Under the pieces are notes generated by a model. The model was not told the DNA's origin and ran no database searches. It saw only the letters and a program-made list of their open reading frames with translations. 64,000 nt of DNA from Trissonchulus latispiculum (Eukaryota; Nematoda; Enoplea; Enoplida; Ironidae). The stretch is from contig JASAND010030883.1 in the NCBI GenBank assembly GCA_030248195.1, positions 27,266-91,265 of the forward strand, read 5' to 3'. Position numbers and translations under genes: made by a program. Shown in pieces: positions 56,633 through 63,627 of this stretch; positions within the stretch are counted from its first letter, which is position 1; every line of letters starts with the position of its first letter.

Positions 56633-57574
56633 TTAAATTTCAATTGCACTTAAATGAGGGAGCAAGTCATACATGCTGACGTAATTATCACTAGTGTCCA
56701 TGTTCTCTACCTCAGAAGCCGCAGTATCCATGACCGCTACCTCAGTAGCCATTGGACTAGTGTCCATCATCTCTACTTGACCACTGTCCATTCTGGTCTG
56801 GTCACAATGTACCTCATCCAATTTTAATTTCAAATTTAGCCAATACTGTTCGTTGAAATGAACAGGAACTACTAGCAACTCCTTTACTCTGGGAGCATAT
56901 ACAGCTAAATGAGTAAAGCTGATGCCAGTAATTGCCATTTGGCCGAGAACTTGTGCATAGTAGTTGTGTTCCTTGCGTAAAACGTACTGACCATTTACTA
57001 CTTTTAAGTAAAAACTAGTTCCTCGCTCTAGTCTGATTTGTGTAATTGAACGAGGGGTAGGGTGGGTATCGTACAAACACTTAACCTCTAGCAACCATGG
57101 TTTGGTGCTAGAATCAAACTTATTGACAACAACTCCATCTGGAGAAGCACCTAGATAAGGCGCCCATTCAGGAACGCAGAGGCCTACGTCATAAATACAG
57201 ATATCCACATTGTAGGTATCTTGCATAAATTTTATGTAAGCTCGTTTCGCATTTATCTCTTCTTTAATGCCAACCAAACAAGCTGCTGGCATTTTAGTGG
57301 TCTGAAGGTTCCCTTTCCTGCGAGCGATTCGACCAAACTGCGAAGCCGTTAATCGATTCATTCTCAGTTTCCACCAAAAAGGATTTTCACGCTGACCTAG
57401 AGTACTTATTGCTGTTTGCTTATCAATTAATGATTTCATTTGCACCATAAAGGTCGGATGTTTTTTCATTTTCTTGCAGCTATTCTTTTCTGCATTTGCA
57501 GTTTTTCTTTTCTGCATTTTTGTACTGCAGTTTTTCTTTTCTGCTTTTTTTCTGCAGTCTTTTCTTGTCTTCAT
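56633..57574 (-). CDS. YqaJ/lambda-exonuclease-family nuclease
   Basis: 313 aa from the ATG at 57574. Residues 1-40 are very lysine-rich and derive from a tandem repeat that continues upstream. The nuclease core follows: RLTASQFG (74-81), LGASPDG (141-147) supplying the metal-binding aspartate, LLEVKC (161-166) with the EXK motif, and YAQVLGQM (206-213). These are the landmarks of PD-(D/E)XK viral alkaline exonucleases, which resect DNA ends for recombination and replication of viral genomes. The C-terminal tail has three acidic MDT repeats (MMDTSP, VMDTAA, NMDTSD). The core is intact. It probably acts with the neighbouring gene at 55965-56507 in DNA processing. Confidence 0.85.
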   Translation of the reverse strand: MKTRKDCRKKAEKKNCSTKMQKRKTANAEKNSCKKMKKHPTFMVQMKSLIDKQTAISTLGQRENPFWWKLRMNRLTASQFGRIARRKGNLQTTKMPAACLVGIKEEINAKRAYIKFMQDTYNVDICIYDVGLCVPEWAPYLGASPDGVVVNKFDSSTKPWLLEVKCLYDTHPTPRSITQIRLERGTSFYLKVVNGQYVLRKEHNYYAQVLGQMAITGISFTHLAVYAPRVKELLVVPVHFNEQYWLNLKLKLDEVHCDQTRMDSGQVEMMDTSPMATEVAVMDTAASEVENMDTSDNYVSMYDLLPHLSAIEI

Positions 57575-57665
57575 TTTTTTGCAGTTTTTCTTTTCTGCTT
57601 TTTTTCTGCAGTTTTTCTTTTCTGCTTTTTTTTCTGCAGTTTTTCTTTTCTGCTTTTTTTGAATG
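57490..57665. repeat. Tandem repeat at the 5' end of the YqaJ gene
   Basis: Variants of GCAGAAAAGAAAAACTGCAG (minus strand) repeat six to seven times with variable A-run spacers. They encode lysine-rich sequence in whichever frame is read, so the gene's start may drift by repeat slippage. Confidence 0.75.
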
Positions 57666-57738
57666 CTTCCTTGTTTTTTGCATTCACTTTTTCTATATAC
57701 AAATTATATACAAAGTTAACAAGGGCAACACAAAACAA

Positions 57739-58251
57739 TTACTTGAGTTCATCACGTATTTTCATCAAGTTTTCGCCATGAACGTTGTGTCCTTTCCAGT
57801 TTCTTCTGTCTTCGACACCATCTTCATTGATTGCCATTCCAATTCCAAAAAATTTGTCGTATTTAGATGCCTCGGCCAGGGTTGCACTGCCTGTTGACAC
57901 CAGTTTGTCCCGAGCTACCTTGTTCTGCCCAAACTTTGCTCTTAGAGCAGTCAGCATCACATCTTCCGCAGCCTTCCGCCATTCAACTTTATCAAAGCCC
58001 TTGATGTCTTTAGCCAGTTCCTTGCACCGACTCGGTGCCCAGCATTCCAGAATCTTCTTATAAGCATCGTGGTCATTGAAGTACCATGCCTTCCGAGACT
58101 GATAATATTGTTCTACAGTATGGTAGAGGCGACCATCGATGAGAAAAGGCAGCCGGTAAAAGTTCGAGAAGGTTGAGTATCCAGTGAAGAATAGGTAGAT
58201 ATCTCCATCCGGTTGTTGAATAAATCGTTCATGGCAATCAGAGTTCTGCAT
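57739..58251 (-). CDS. NADAR/YbiA-like domain protein (ADP-ribose-type N-glycosidase family)
   Basis: 170 aa from the ATG at 58251, essentially a single NADAR domain. Visible landmarks are FSNFY (28-32), DGRLYHTVEQYYQSRKA (39-55), W91 in the central helix, ALRAKFGQN (102-110), FGIGM (135-139), and the C-terminal GHNVHGENLM.IR block (154-166). Family members cleave N-glycosidic bonds in riboflavin intermediates or ADP-ribosyl compounds. Related proteins occur in phages and large DNA viruses, where they can counter ADP-ribose-based defence or NAD depletion. A counter-defence role here is inference. All key blocks are present. Confidence 0.87.
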   Translation of the reverse strand: MQNSDCHERFIQQPDGDIYLFFTGYSTFSNFYRLPFLIDGRLYHTVEQYYQSRKAWYFNDHDAYKKILECWAPSRCKELAKDIKGFDKVEWRKAAEDVMLTALRAKFGQNKVARDKLVSTGSATLAEASKYDKFFGIGMAINEDGVEDRRNWKGHNVHGENLMKIRDELK

Positions 58252-58337
58252 GATGATGACACAACTTTACTGTAAGACTGACAACAATAGACTAACTCAC
58301 TCAATTGAGTTTCAATTGACCCCTTTTCAAAATCACT

Positions 58338-58525
58338 TGGCGTCGGTTTAGATGTCCTGCTGTGAAACATCTGCCACTTGGCCTCAATAGTTTTCTAAAT
58401 TTCACTCGACCTCATGCTGTGAAAACATCTGCCACTTGGCGTCGGTTATATACCCTGTTGTGAAACCTCTTCTAGAGTTTTCTAAATATAATTCGACCTC
58501 CTGCTGTGAAACACCTGCCACTATA
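58338..58525. repeat. Intergenic direct repeats between NADAR and structural genes
   Basis: Four spaced copies of TGCTGTGAAACATCTGCCACTT-like sequence start near 58358, 58414, 58456 and 58502. TTTTCTAAAT and ATTCGACCTC pieces lie between them. The block lies in the largest gap between the accessory genes and the virion-type genes. It could be a regulatory or replication site. Confidence 0.65.
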
Positions 58526-59045
58526 GAAAATCTATATGCATTTGTATATACGTATGTTCCAATACAAATTCAAGATCGAATTCACTTAACTTTTCAACAA
58601 CAGTTGCCCCATTCAAACAATTACGAATATAGAAAAGTTTTGAATCTTTATCAACAACCAATAATAATTTTAGGGGAACATCTTTACGAACAGTTTGTAA
58701 TATATCATCAAAGGTACGAAACAAATACACAACTCTTGCACCCCATAATTTATCCGCTTTTGGAATATCTAATCCAATACTTGCTCTAAGTCTACGAGCA
58801 TCTAAATTATCCCAAAGAATCCTATATCCTGTGGAAGGGATATACTCCTCTGGGTTTGTTCGAGTAAAATTCTGGAAACACATTACTGTGTTCGATTGTG
58901 TTGGCAGGGGTGCAAGAGTGACATTTAACAACAGTTGCCCTTGTTTAAACAGTACAATCAAAACACTCAATATAAATATCAATATAAATACAAATACTCC
59001 AAATTTACCGCGTTCTTCCCAACGCGAAATAATATTTATGTACAT
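58521..59045 (-). CDS. Membrane-anchored unknown protein of virus-like element
   Basis: 174 aa from the ATG at 59045. A single strong transmembrane segment lies at about residues 15-33 (FGVFVFILIFILSVLIVLF) after a basic N-terminus, predicting an anchored protein with an exterior or luminal C-terminal domain. Its start overlaps the end of the upstream gene (59036-59344) by 10 nt. No family is recognised. A virion or membrane-associated role is possible by position in the structural block. Confidence 0.65.
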   Translation of the reverse strand: MYINIISRWEERGKFGVFVFILIFILSVLIVLFKQGQLLLNVTLAPLPTQSNTVMCFQNFTRTNPEEYIPSTGYRILWDNLDARRLRASIGLDIPKADKLWGARVVYLFRTFDDILQTVRKDVPLKLLLVVDKDSKLFYIRNCLNGATVVEKLSEFDLEFVLEHTYIQMHIDFL

Positions 59046-59344
59046 TTTATATGTATAAATGTTACGGTAACTGATCGATCGTCTGCAAAAAGTCTAGCAA
59101 AGTTTGTGGTATTTACAGCGCCACTTAATAAAATACTTGTCTGGAATGAATGAAAGTGTTCGTCTTCAAAAATAAATACCACATTATCTCTTGATTCCGT
59201 AGCTCGCAGTAGCGAGTTTAGAAAATCTCTAATATTTTTCTCTCCTAAGTTTTGGCAACTTGTAGTTAAGCTGTACACAGAAAATGTTAGTCGCGAGCAA
59301 TCAACCCCGAGAGTTGAAACAGGAGTTACCATTAAGGTATCCAT
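59036..59344 (-). CDS. Unknown 102-aa protein of virus-like element
   Basis: ATG at 59344, overlapping the upstream gene by 13 nt and the downstream gene by 10 nt. It shows alternating beta-prone and helical segments (DNVVFIFEDEHFHSF, SVTVTFIHIKC). No domain is recognised. A TTAATAAAAG motif lies 31-40 bp upstream of the ATG, inside the previous gene. Confidence 0.65.
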   Translation of the reverse strand: MDTLMVTPVSTLGVDCSRLTFSVYSLTTSCQNLGEKNIRDFLNSLLRATESRDNVVFIFEDEHFHSFQTSILLSGAVNTTNFARLFADDRSVTVTFIHIKCT

Positions 59345-59775
59345 TCGTAGTATGATTTAACAGCTTGTTTATGTCTTTTATTAATTTCAGTTCGTGAAAT
59401 TGCTGCTTTAGGTACGCCGAGCTCTTTCAACAATTTTGCAAACTTTGGTGCATCTAAGGGCCGTAATTGCTTAATATGATTTGGAGTAACAAAATATTTA
59501 ACTAAATCGAGCAAATGAGAACCCTTCTCATTCGTAGGTGGGTACAAAATCCTTTGGGACGAATCCAATTTTACGTTTCCTTCTAAATAGTGTAACAAAA
59601 TTCTGGCTTTATTTCTGTACTGTTTCGGTAACTGATCCGCTAAATTTTGTAATGTTTCAGTGTTGGATTTAACAATTTGATACTGTGTTGAAGTTTGAGG
59701 AGCTGTTGTACTTCCTTGGGATGTTAACAATTTTTGATATACATTTTCCGGTATCACTACCATTCGTTGCGCCAT
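59332..59775 (-). CDS. Conserved 147-aa protein of Maverick-like elements
   Basis: The ATG at 59775 directly follows the TAA of the upstream gene. A low-complexity N-terminal third is followed by a conserved-looking core (LPKQYRNKARILLHYLEG, GSHLLDLVKYFV, APKFAKLLKELGVP). In my recollection this core recurs beside capsid genes in many invertebrate virus-like elements; the molecular role is not established. By position it is probably a virion or assembly protein. Confidence 0.7.
   Translation of the reverse strand: MAQRMVVIPENVYQKLLTSQGSTTAPQTSTQYQIVKSNTETLQNLADQLPKQYRNKARILLHYLEGNVKLDSSQRILYPPTNEKGSHLLDLVKYFVTPNHIKQLRPLDAPKFAKLLKELGVPKAAISRTEINKRHKQAVKSYYEWIP
59375..59384 (-). promoter_or_regulatory. 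TTAATAAAAG motif before the 102-aa gene
   Basis: It lies inside the 147-aa gene, 31-40 bp before the ATG at 59344. The longer match is GAAATTAATAAAAGAC. Confidence 0.5.
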
Positions 59776-60096
59776 TTATATAAACGTTTCCAGAAACTTT
59801 AGTGCAGGTTCTAACAGAAATTTTAGCAAAAGAGGATTCCTCTTGACTATTGCTACTTTGCGACTATCTAGTACCTTTTTATTCGTTAAAAGTTCGACGA
59901 GTTTAGTATATCGTTTCAATTTTCTTTGCTGTTGGGGCGTTAGAGGTACTCTACCATTTACAACGTTAAGAGTTACTTCCGAGATTGCTTTTATTAAACT
60001 TTTCCTTGCAGTACTAAGCATCGCAGAAATAACTTTAGGATGCGCTTCGGCGAGCACATGCAAAAAGTGAACGTTAGTTTTTACTACTGTCGACAT
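59776..60096 (-). CDS. Small basic helical protein of Maverick-like elements
   Basis: 106 aa from the ATG at 60096. It has a helix-rich N-terminal half (ISAMLSTARKSLIKAISEV), a central VPLTPQQQRKLKRYTK segment and a hydrophobic C-terminus (PLLLKFLLEPALKFLE). This pattern is common next to capsid genes in related elements and could be a DNA- or capsid-associated minor virion protein. It lies between the ATPase gene (stop at 60124) and the 147-aa gene, in a tight cluster. Confidence 0.7.
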   Translation of the reverse strand: MSTVVKTNVHFLHVLAEAHPKVISAMLSTARKSLIKAISEVTLNVVNGRVPLTPQQQRKLKRYTKLVELLTNKKVLDSRKVAIVKRNPLLLKFLLEPALKFLETFI

Positions 60097-60123
60097 TTTG
60101 TGTGAATCTTAAGATGTTAGTTT

Positions 60124-60765
60124 CTATTTATTACCTTTAGGTAAACATAAGTAATGCTGTTCACCCGGAAATATACCTTCTTTAACTCTAAATCGTGGAT
60201 CGGTGGTTGGTTTTAAGTCCAAAAGCAAGTAGCCGAAAGGCTTGGACGTAGCTTGGGCAAAAGCGTCTGGTAGAAATTTGGGTTGATTTGGGAAAATTTG
60301 TTGTCCTAGCCGACTTATAATTTGAGCATCTCTGGGATTGGGGAAAAGCACAATATAGTTTGCGTTGCGTGTGATAGTTCTTAGATATTTTGATTCGTGA
60401 TAAAAATTTTGCAACACCAAAATTATTGAACAGTTGGCGTGACGACATTTCGTGAATAATGCCGGCAATCTTTTATCGTTTTCCAGTTCAAACATTAAAT
60501 CATCAAGAACTATCAGCGTGTCGCCGTCGCTACTGGTTACTGTTTCTACCAAATCTGTTGGTATCCCCTGAATCATTTCAATATTAGGTACTTTGTTAAG
60601 CAAGTCTTTATAAAGATCTTGAAACATAGAGTACAAGTAGAAAATTTTGTCAAAAGGTTTATTGTGTATCTCAGATTGATTCTCCAAAAGTTTACTCACA
60701 AAGACAGATTTTCCGCTACCTGTCACACCCGAAACTATCATTGTATAAGGTTGTAAAAGCGCCAT
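60124..60765 (-). CDS. Packaging ATPase (A32/FtsK-HerA type)
   Basis: 213 aa from the ATG at 60765. Walker A is GVTGSGKS (13-20) and Walker B LIVLDDL (84-90). A sensor-like VLQNFYH (117-123) and an arginine-containing TRNANYIVLF segment (132-141) follow. Length and motif order fit the genome-packaging ATPases of Polintons, adenovirus-like elements and large DNA viruses, which drive DNA into capsids. A TTAATAAAAG-like motif (CTAATAAAAG) lies 30-39 bp upstream of the ATG, just after the capsid gene's stop. All catalytic motifs are intact. Confidence 0.88.
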   Translation of the reverse strand: MALLQPYTMIVSGVTGSGKSVFVSKLLENQSEIHNKPFDKIFYLYSMFQDLYKDLLNKVPNIEMIQGIPTDLVETVTSSDGDTLIVLDDLMFELENDKRLPALFTKCRHANCSIILVLQNFYHESKYLRTITRNANYIVLFPNPRDAQIISRLGQQIFPNQPKFLPDAFAQATSKPFGYLLLDLKPTTDPRFRVKEGIFPGEQHYLCLPKGNK

Positions 60766-60794
60766 ATTGTTTCTTTAGTTGTGATATCTCTGCT

Positions 60795-60804
60795 CTTTTA
60801 TTAG
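60795..60804 (-). promoter_or_regulatory. CTAATAAAAG motif before the ATPase gene
   Basis: 30-39 bp before the ATG at 60765. It also follows the capsid stop by a few bases, so it could instead serve as a poly(A) signal (AATAAA). Confidence 0.45.
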
Positions 60805-60807
60805 CTT

Positions 60808-62193
60808 CTATTCAGTCCAAGTAGGATTGCGCGAGCTATCAATATGAAGCATAGTGTCAAATTCTCCAATCACCAATAGTGTCGCCGCTGTATAAAGCGG
60901 TTTCTTGAAGTCCAACTTTACTCTCAAGTTTCCTTGTTGTGTAGGATTATTGTATTCGCAAAAGGCTGCTTGATCTTTAGTGCAGTCTATTGCAAAAATT
61001 CCGTACCCACCCTCAAAATCTTCCAAACTCAAATCCAGATTTGGATTTTCTCCAGTGACACCCATCAAGGCATACATGAAAACTCTGAGTTTGTCAAAAT
61101 TGTAATTATCGTAAGTCAAGCTCGCTGCTTGAGGTAAACTTTGGTCATTAACGTATACGCTTAGTGTCCCCAAGTGGTACAACTTAAAATCAAAAGGGTT
61201 GCTGAATATTTGCGCATTATACGCACTGCTGTCAATCATAAACAAGAAAATCCGTTGGGGAAGGTTACCGGTGAATACTGTCCATTCAGCGTTTTGATGA
61301 TTTTGCGCTAAGGCCCGGGCTTTACCGATGTATCGGGTAGTGGGATAGTGGAAACCTTTCGAATTTAGCAACTTATCGTAAGCCGTAATGGCAGGCTGCG
61401 TCAATTTCACTCTAGGAACATAAAGTTTTGCGTCTAGTACTTTAATTTTATATGTTAAGCGTTCTAGTTGGTCGAACAGTGCAAAAGACGAAGGAGTTCG
61501 TAGAAATCTAATTGTAATTTCCGTTTGGCCAGGAATTAACCTACCAAATTTTCTAATGTCACTCATTAAAGGTAACAACAGTTCTAACTTTTGGGATTTT
61601 TCAATTAGTTTATGTCTCTCTTCCATCGCTGAATTCAAAGTATAACGTTTTGGTTTCTTGTTTTCAGTGGTACCGACCTGGTCAGTAGTAGTAGTGGCTA
61701 CTTCTTTTGTTTCCTCTGCAGAACGCGGTATGTAGTGTACACTTAAAGTCCCCGCTGGATCTTTAATCCAGTTTATAAGTTTGAGGGTAAATGCATCCTT
61801 TGGTTCAAATAAAAGATGGCGCAAGTAGCATAGCCAAGGGAATATTACTTGATCGGTAGTGATTCGTTGATCGCTAATATAAATTTCGCAGTTTGCGAAA
61901 ATTGCATAACCAAATAAATTTATTGGCGCAACAAAATTATCTTCAGTTAGCTCGGTGTTATCATTTTTCAAAACTTGTAACTTTATGTAGAAAAATGTTT
62001 GATCCAAATCTATATAAGCATCTGTTTTATCAAGACGAAAGTCTAAACTTGTTAAACCATCTCTCGGTAAACTTGTATAACATGGAATTTCTAAAATTTG
62101 AGAAGACTCTATTGCCTGCTGTACATCGGGTAATGTGGCATAGTCTAAAGACTCGACACTGCAAGCTCGAAACAAATTAGATTTTTTATTCAT
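60808..62193 (-). CDS. Capsid protein of the F54H12.2 type
   Basis: 461 aa from the ATG at 62193, which overlaps the stop of the preceding basic gene as ATGA. The N-terminal half carries the conserved landmarks of this family: DAYIDLDQTFFYIKLQV (about 58-74), VAPINLFGYAIFANCEIYI (about 88-106) and a PWLCYLRHLL segment. F54H12.2-like proteins are capsid-type proteins widespread in invertebrate Maverick-like elements. A jelly-roll virion protein is therefore the likely product, but whether it is the major or a minor capsid protein cannot be settled by eye. The frame is open throughout. A TTAATAAAAG motif lies 58-67 bp upstream of the ATG. Confidence 0.82.
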   Translation of the reverse strand: MNKKSNLFRACSVESLDYATLPDVQQAIESSQILEIPCYTSLPRDGLTSLDFRLDKTDAYIDLDQTFFYIKLQVLKNDNTELTEDNFVAPINLFGYAIFANCEIYISDQRITTDQVIFPWLCYLRHLLFEPKDAFTLKLINWIKDPAGTLSVHYIPRSAEETKEVATTTTDQVGTTENKKPKRYTLNSAMEERHKLIEKSQKLELLLPLMSDIRKFGRLIPGQTEITIRFLRTPSSFALFDQLERLTYKIKVLDAKLYVPRVKLTQPAITAYDKLLNSKGFHYPTTRYIGKARALAQNHQNAEWTVFTGNLPQRIFLFMIDSSAYNAQIFSNPFDFKLYHLGTLSVYVNDQSLPQAASLTYDNYNFDKLRVFMYALMGVTGENPNLDLSLEDFEGGYGIFAIDCTKDQAAFCEYNNPTQQGNLRVKLDFKKPLYTAATLLVIGEFDTMLHIDSSRNPTWTE

Positions 62194-62345
62194 CGTCTAC
62201 GTTTGCGTCTTGTTACCTTACGTTTGCGTTTAGTGCTAGACTTTCGCTTCCTTTTATTAACTTTACCAACTTTGCTAGACTTTCTTCTACGCTTTTTAGT
62301 GCCAGTGGCACCTGGGAAAAGCACTGTACGTTTGCGAAATACCAT
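62190..62345 (-). CDS. 51-aa arginine/lysine-rich protein
   Basis: ATG at 62345, TGA at 62190-62192, overlapping the capsid ATG. More than half of residues 17-51 are Arg or Lys (KKRRRKSSK, KRKRKSSTKRKRK, RRKRRR), so the product is protamine-like. Small basic core proteins condense DNA in adenovirus-like virions; a DNA-condensing or nuclear-targeting role is inferred. It is short but sits exactly between the penton-like and capsid genes on the same strand with a 4-nt overlap, which supports it as a real gene. Confidence 0.65.
   Translation of the reverse strand: MVFRKRTVLFPGATGTKKRRRKSSKVGKVNKRKRKSSTKRKRKVTRRKRRR
62251..62260 (-). promoter_or_regulatory. TTAATAAAAG motif before the capsid gene
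   Basis: It lies inside the basic-protein gene, 58-67 bp before the capsid ATG at 62193. Confidence 0.5.
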
Positions 62346-62396
62346 TTTTAGCTTCGGTAATACTCTATTTACTACACTTTATGCTATTCTTTCTTC

Positions 62397-63020
62397 CTAT
62401 CTATTAATTTTCCTAAAGTGAAGCTGTAGAACGACGACTCCACCATGAAACTTTACAGGTTGAAACAACAAGTTGAGGAATTGAAAACGCAAAGTGGTTA
62501 ATTCCGTTTCCAACAGCTCGACATATTCAGTAGATGCCATTGCTTGTCTTGGCATAAATGTATGCAACAATGGTAAAGTAGTATTATTAACAATCTGTGG
62601 CTTTACAAAGCTAGCAACAACGAAAAGCACTTGTCTCATATAATCTAAATCAATTGGTTTCGAAACAACTGTCTGCCCGGGTTCGATTCCCAGAACGTGA
62701 GACAATGGGGCCGATACTGTAACTTGTTTGTCGCTAATAATTTTTACGACATTGGCAGTCGAAAGCTCTAATTTAACGTCAGCAGTACTTAATAGCTTAT
62801 CTAATTTCTCTATTAAGTCAGCTTCATTGTCAGAGAATCCGCCAGGCACAATAATCTTTTCACCATCAACTACGAATTCACCACTGGGTATATTCTCCCA
62901 GCCTTTAGTTAGCGTACATTTTGTAACACCGACTTCAAAACCTTCCACTTTAAGTGCCTTTGGCAAATTTACAGAAGGATAGTCGGTATTAATAGTCAAA
63001 TTCACGTTAAAGCTAGACAT
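62397..63020 (-). CDS. Penton-like protein (nested product with internal start)
   Basis: 207 aa if started at the ATG at 63020, whose context ACAAAAATGTCTAGC is favourable. Family landmarks are an N-terminal LTINTDYPSVNLPKALKVEG segment, WENIPSGEFVV, IIVPGGFSDNEADLIEKLDK, and the C-terminal VVVLQLHFRK. In related elements a protein of this length begins at the equivalent Met, and TTAATAAAAG lies 30-39 bp upstream here. The separate product is therefore favoured, though a read-through fusion with the TBP-like part cannot be excluded. It is likely a pentameric vertex or minor capsid protein; this is inferred from gene context and family resemblance. Confidence 0.6.
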   Translation of the reverse strand: MSSFNVNLTINTDYPSVNLPKALKVEGFEVGVTKCTLTKGWENIPSGEFVVDGEKIIVPGGFSDNEADLIEKLDKLLSTADVKLELSTANVVKIISDKQVTVSAPLSHVLGIEPGQTVVSKPIDLDYMRQVLFVVASFVKPQIVNNTTLPLLHTFMPRQAMASTEYVELLETELTTLRFQFLNLLFQPVKFHGGVVVLQLHFRKINR

Positions 63021-63611
63021 TTTTGTCCAATCTTTAGTAACTACCGCGTCTTTTATTAATGAGAATACCACTTCCGCATAGCGAAACATATTCTCAACTG
63101 AATTAGCACCTGTAATGATAGCTTTTCCAGTATGAAAAATATTTGCAGTGACACTTGGCGCTAGAATCACACGAACACCTCCCCTTTCAATGAGCTGTTC
63201 GAACCTATACTTGGTACGTACGTGCTCGGCCAACGCTGTCAAATCAATATGACGATGTGCATTGCAGCAAGCGACAACATTCTGCAACGTAAACGTGGGG
63301 GCAATCAGTGGGTAACCCAGTCTACGCAAAAGTACTGTGCAATGTTTAATTGCTTTATGCACTTGACACAACCGATTAGCCCCTACTATAGTAGCTTTGC
63401 CAGTACTAAATAGAAGAAATGTAACATATTTACCACCTGCAAGAAATTTCCACTTAAGACCACGAAAACGTGCCGGTGTGTATTCAGTGTTTTTAAACTT
63501 TTGATTAATTTTGGTTAAGTCTAACGACTGATTGAAATTTACCGTTCCTTGCAAATTCGTAATATACCATTCCGGCTCAGTAGTGTTAGAATATGCGTAT
63601 AAAATCATCAT
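62397..63611 (-). CDS. TATA-binding-protein homologue in frame with penton-like protein
   Basis: One open frame of 404 aa from the ATG at 63611. The N-terminal about 190 residues carry two TBP-type repeats. Repeat 1 (about 17-102) has NLQGTVNF, TPARFRGLKWKF and LFSTGKATIVGA. Repeat 2 (about 108-190) has TLQNVVACCN and IFHTGKAIITGAN. This is the saddle architecture of TBP, with the paired FxSGKxxxTGA-like signatures. The C-terminal part starts at an internal Met (63020) and resembles the small penton-like protein encoded beside F54H12.2-type capsids, ending VVVLQLHFRK. There is no stop between the two. It may be a fusion, or two products with an internal promoter (motif at 63050-63059). A promoter-recognition role for the TBP part is inferred from the family. 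Confidence 0.78.
   Translation of the reverse strand: MMILYAYSNTTEPEWYITNLQGTVNFNQSLDLTKINQKFKNTEYTPARFRGLKWKFLAGGKYVTFLLFSTGKATIVGANRLCQVHKAIKHCTVLLRRLGYPLIAPTFTLQNVVACCNAHRHIDLTALAEHVRTKYRFEQLIERGGVRVILAPSVTANIFHTGKAIITGANSVENMFRYAEVVFSLIKDAVVTKDWTKMSSFNVNLTINTDYPSVNLPKALKVEGFEVGVTKCTLTKGWENIPSGEFVVDGEKIIVPGGFSDNEADLIEKLDKLLSTADVKLELSTANVVKIISDKQVTVSAPLSHVLGIEPGQTVVSKPIDLDYMRQVLFVVASFVKPQIVNNTTLPLLHTFMPRQAMASTEYVELLETELTTLRFQFLNLLFQPVKFHGGVVVLQLHFRKINR
63050..63059 (-). promoter_or_regulatory. TTAATAAAAG motif before the penton-like start
   Basis: TTAATAAAAG on the minus strand, 30-39 bp upstream of the ATG at 63020 and inside the TBP-like frame. The same core occurs at 62251-62260, 60795-60804 (CTAATAAAAG), 59375-59384, 55729-55738 and 55351-55360, each 30-71 bp before a start codon. 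Confidence 0.55.
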
Positions 63612-63627
63612 AAACACCTGCCGCTCA

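Noticed and set aside
57440..57897. Phenylalanine-rich plus-strand ORFs
   Set aside because: Complement of the lysine-rich repeat at the start of the YqaJ gene.
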